From the NCBI GenBank assembly GCA_033439295.1, contig JAVTLE010000014.1, positions 868,001-932,000 of the forward strand: a DNA stretch of 64,000 bases, read 5' to 3'. The translations under genes were made by a program, and so were the position numbers. Position 1 is the first letter of the stretch. The number at the start of each line of letters is the position of its first letter. The notes under the pieces were generated by a model, which worked only from the letters and a program-made list of their open reading frames with translations, had not been told where the DNA came from and searched no databases. The DNA comes from Deuterostichococcus epilithicus (taxonomy: Eukaryota; Chlorophyta; Trebouxiophyceae; Prasiolales; Stichococcaceae). Positions 61,624 to 64,000 of this stretch are shown piece by piece.

Positions 61624-64000
61624 ATGGCCGGCCAGGGCCAGGGCCAGGCGTCGGGCGCGTCCACGAGCCTGCAGCTCGTAGCTATATCGCTGTCCGCCGC
61701 AACTCTGGGCATCGCGGCTGGCGCCGCGCTCGTATACTACACGAGAGCGTCTGCTGCAAACGATGCAAAGGATGCCGACGTTACACCCAGTGCCAAGCCC
61801 TGGAACGGTGATGGGAGCCGAGCGAGCAGCATCGGAACCGCCGTGCCGCTGTTTGACTCGGTCCAGGTGAGCCGAACCCACAAGTCATGGCATACCTGAT
61901 GGTTCTATCTTTCATCGTTGCTGGGCCCTCGAGAGGGCTTGCCGCTCTTTAGCAACCTAGCAACTGCTGAAGATATTGATTGTGGCGCGCGGACAGCAGC
62001 CGCTTCCTGGGTCTGCACGCTTCAATAGCGGCATAGGGCATGGGCGTGCGCCTAGTTAGGCAGCGGCCGCAGCGGCCAACCTCCCCTGGGACGATTCTAG
62101 TTGTTGCGAAGGGCACAATCGCTGCAGGGCTCCCCATGCTAAACCTGCAGCGGTTCTGAGGCTGCGGTACCGGCAAGTGCCACTGGTGGCTGTAACGACG
62201 CACTCAATGCATTTCACTGAGGGATGCCACGCTCCGCAGGGGTGGCTGCGGGCAAACTCCAGCAGGTCGCCACTGAACAGCGGGCCGGCGGGCACTCAGA
62301 GCAGCCGGCGGTCCTTTCCTTCAGGGACGCTGTCGGCTCTGCCGCCGTCGGTGCCAGAGGTTGATGAATCCAACCTAGGTGGGTCGTCAGCCCAATGTCT
62401 GTGCGCCGCATCGTCGAAACCTGGCATGGCAGAAGCAGCGCCCTATTGCATGTATTTGGAAGCCCTGCAACGCGATTTCATCTGCCGCGCCAGTTCCAAA
62501 GGACTGGCTCACGGACTGCGCTGGCGAAAGCTGCAGATGGGCACGACGAGCCGGGGCCGAGCAACAAGGGGTCAGCGGGCGGGCGGACGTGGGACAAAAA
62601 GGACATGCCGCTGTCGGACTGGGAGATCAAGGAAGAGGACATCGAGATCTGCAAGCGCCCGGACGGCAGCCTTTGGCACCTTGGGGCCGGCTCGTACGGC
62701 CAGTGAGTCATCAGCTCGTCAACCAGTGTCGGGCTCTTGTCTGGCGGGGTCTGTCTCCCAGGCACCCAGTCGTACCCTGGTGGCGACTTGGCCATCGTAT
62801 CGATGCTCAGCCTGCACATCGGCGCTGCGATTGCTGAGCCGCTCCCTTGCCGGCTGCAGGGTGTTCAAAGCGCTGCGCGACGGCGTTCAACCCGTAGCTG
62901 GTGCGGTCGTTCACATTGTTCACATTGTTGACATAGTTCATATTGTTCTTTTCCAGTTTTCACATTGTTCACATTGCTCACATTGTCCTTGGATTTGAAG
63001 CTGCCACTGCACAAAGGGGATCAGGTGTTGCTGTCTTTTGCAACTCAACAGAGCGCCCTTGACATGGCGCGCTGAGACAATGCGAACGAGACGCTGACTG
63101 GCACAGCTCTGCTGCGCCGCAGTGAAAGTGTTCCCCTCCAACGCGACGGACGTGCAGATGGCAGAGTTTCAGAAGGAGGTCGTCATCCTCAAGTCCTGCC
63201 GCGACCGCAACATCGTGCAATTCCTGGGCGCGTGCATCACCGACACACAGACGTGCCTCGTCACAGAGTGCGCGTCCTCCCTCAAATGATGCACCTTGGC
63301 TTGTTGTACGCCTGCAGGCTGTCCACTTTGCTAGGATGCCGATAAGGGAAATATTGTGGTGCTGCTGGCAAGTGGAGAGGAACCAATGCCGTCCTGTAAG
63401 CAGCTGAAGTCTGGCCAACGCTGCAGATACATGGAGGGTGCTGACGTGTTTTCATGATGCTGCAGGTACATGGAAGGTAATCCTAAGTCAATATCTTCTG
63501 TCTGAAAATAGGTTGGTGCCTTTCATCATGCTGGTGCCTTCCATGGAGGGTGACCGCCAACGCCAGCAGCGCTGCTGCTAGCAGCCCTGCCGCTTTCGAC
63601 TATACAATCATCTGCCTGCTTGACTAGTTGCAGGCACTTTCCTCCGAGAGACGTCCGAAATGTCGTGCATCTCGCTGCCCCCACAAGCACACCTGCCGTG
63701 CCACATATGCACAAACTCTATGAAACTCGCTCTGGCTCTGCCACATGGAGGCTTTTCCCTTTGAAACGAAGGCGGGGACCTCTTCAATGCGCTGCACCGT
63801 GAAAACAAGGGCAACCTCACCTGGTTCAAGAGGTGGGCGGGCCTTGCGCGCTGCTGCCATGCTGCATCGTGCCGGTCGGGTCACACGCGGCACGTGTGTG
63901 GCAACCCCAGCGCAGCCGGGGGCTGGTGTGCAGTGACCTTGCTGCTCCTTCAAACCTGGCCGCCGTTCGTCGCTGGCTTTGAGGCGGCCAGGCATGACGC
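61624..64000 (+). CDS. Membrane-anchored protein kinase, TKL/Tyr-kinase-like type (3' cut by window)
   Basis: Exons joined in phase: 61624-61866, 62240-62378, 62537-62702, 62860-62900, 63123-63267, then one of two 11-nt microexons (63427-63437 or 63466-63476), then 63772-63832. The N-terminus has one membrane span (LQLVAISLSAATLGIAAGAA, then LVYYTR), followed by a Ser/Pro-rich cytosolic linker. Kinase subdomain I is LWHLGAGSYGQVFKALRDG, the ATP lysine is in VQPVAVKVF, and the alpha-C glutamate is in FQKEVVILKSCRDRNIVQFL. The strand-5/hinge part reads TCLVTEYMEGGDLFNALHRE. A lead-in WEIKEEDIEICKRPDGS is typical of algal TKL kinases. The catalytic loop and activation segment lie beyond the window. 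Substrate unknown. The intron at 62901-63122 contains a short tandem repeat. Confidence 0.85.
62903..62992. repeat. Degenerate tandem repeat, cacattgtt-like units
   Basis: About eight imperfect copies of a 9-bp unit (cacattgtt and variants such as gacatagtt, catattgtt, cacattgct) lie inside a kinase intron, interrupted by ctttccag-like sequence. It is non-coding. Confidence 0.8.

Overview
This is a GC-rich, intron-dense nuclear genome segment of a green alga, most likely a trebouxiophyte/Chlorella-type chlorophyte. The evidence is plant- and plastid-type genes (RbcX, Rubisco-LSMT-like SET protein, several N-termini that look like transit peptides), many short exons with GTGAGT/GTGCGT donors and (T/C)GCAG acceptors, and plant-type (TTTAGGG) telomere-like motifs. 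Nothing looks prokaryotic, organellar or viral. Because every gene is split, most genes were rebuilt here exon by exon. Where splice phases close exactly, the model is stated with exon positions; elsewhere limits are approximate.

Layout, left to right: 0.2-0.6 kb, one exon of a Gly/His/Ser-repeat protein (minus). 1.7-2.6 kb, a decayed duplicate of the 3' end of an S9 peptidase gene. 2.8-6.8 kb, a SET-domain lysine methyltransferase of the Rubisco LSMT type (minus). 7.2-7.8 kb, a putative secreted protein (minus). 8.5-14.2 kb, the intact S9 prolyl-oligopeptidase-family gene (minus). 15.5-27.1 kb, a cluster of three prolyl 4-hydroxylases with C-terminal ShKT domains: the first (plus) appears frame-damaged, the second (plus) and third (minus) are complete and face each other tail to tail. 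27.9-32.5 kb, an RBBP4/MSI1 histone-binding WD40 protein (plus). 33.4-34.4 kb, a small hypothetical membrane protein (minus). 35.0-36.0 kb, the Rubisco assembly chaperone RbcX (minus). 36.8-37.4 and 37.9-38.7 kb, two small single-pass membrane proteins (plus). 39.2-41.8 kb, a TTC1-like TPR protein (minus). 42.2-44.0 kb, a METTL21-type methyltransferase (plus). 44.1-46.6 kb, a PHOSPHO-type HAD phosphatase (plus). 48.0-49.5 kb, an HVA22/REEP protein (plus). 50.0-53.3 kb, an EED/LRWD1-like WD40 protein (minus). 53.8-56.6 kb, a SIRT4-type sirtuin (plus). 57.3-59.7 kb, a flavin-reductase-like FMN-binding protein (plus). 59.9-61.0 kb, a NOL8-like RRM protein (minus). 61.6 kb to the edge, a membrane-anchored TKL-type protein kinase (plus, cut by the window).

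Functional themes are Rubisco biogenesis/modification (LSMT-like, RbcX), hydroxyproline-rich wall or secreted protein modification (three P4Hs) and chromatin (RBBP4, EED/LRWD1-like WD40, sirtuin). They are neighbours, not an operon-like system. I did not find a novel defence or mobile system. The most interesting items are small-scale gene-structure events: a triplicated 11-nt microexon in the kinase, a partial S9 gene duplication with compensating frameshifts, and lesion/exon-copy events in the P4H cluster.
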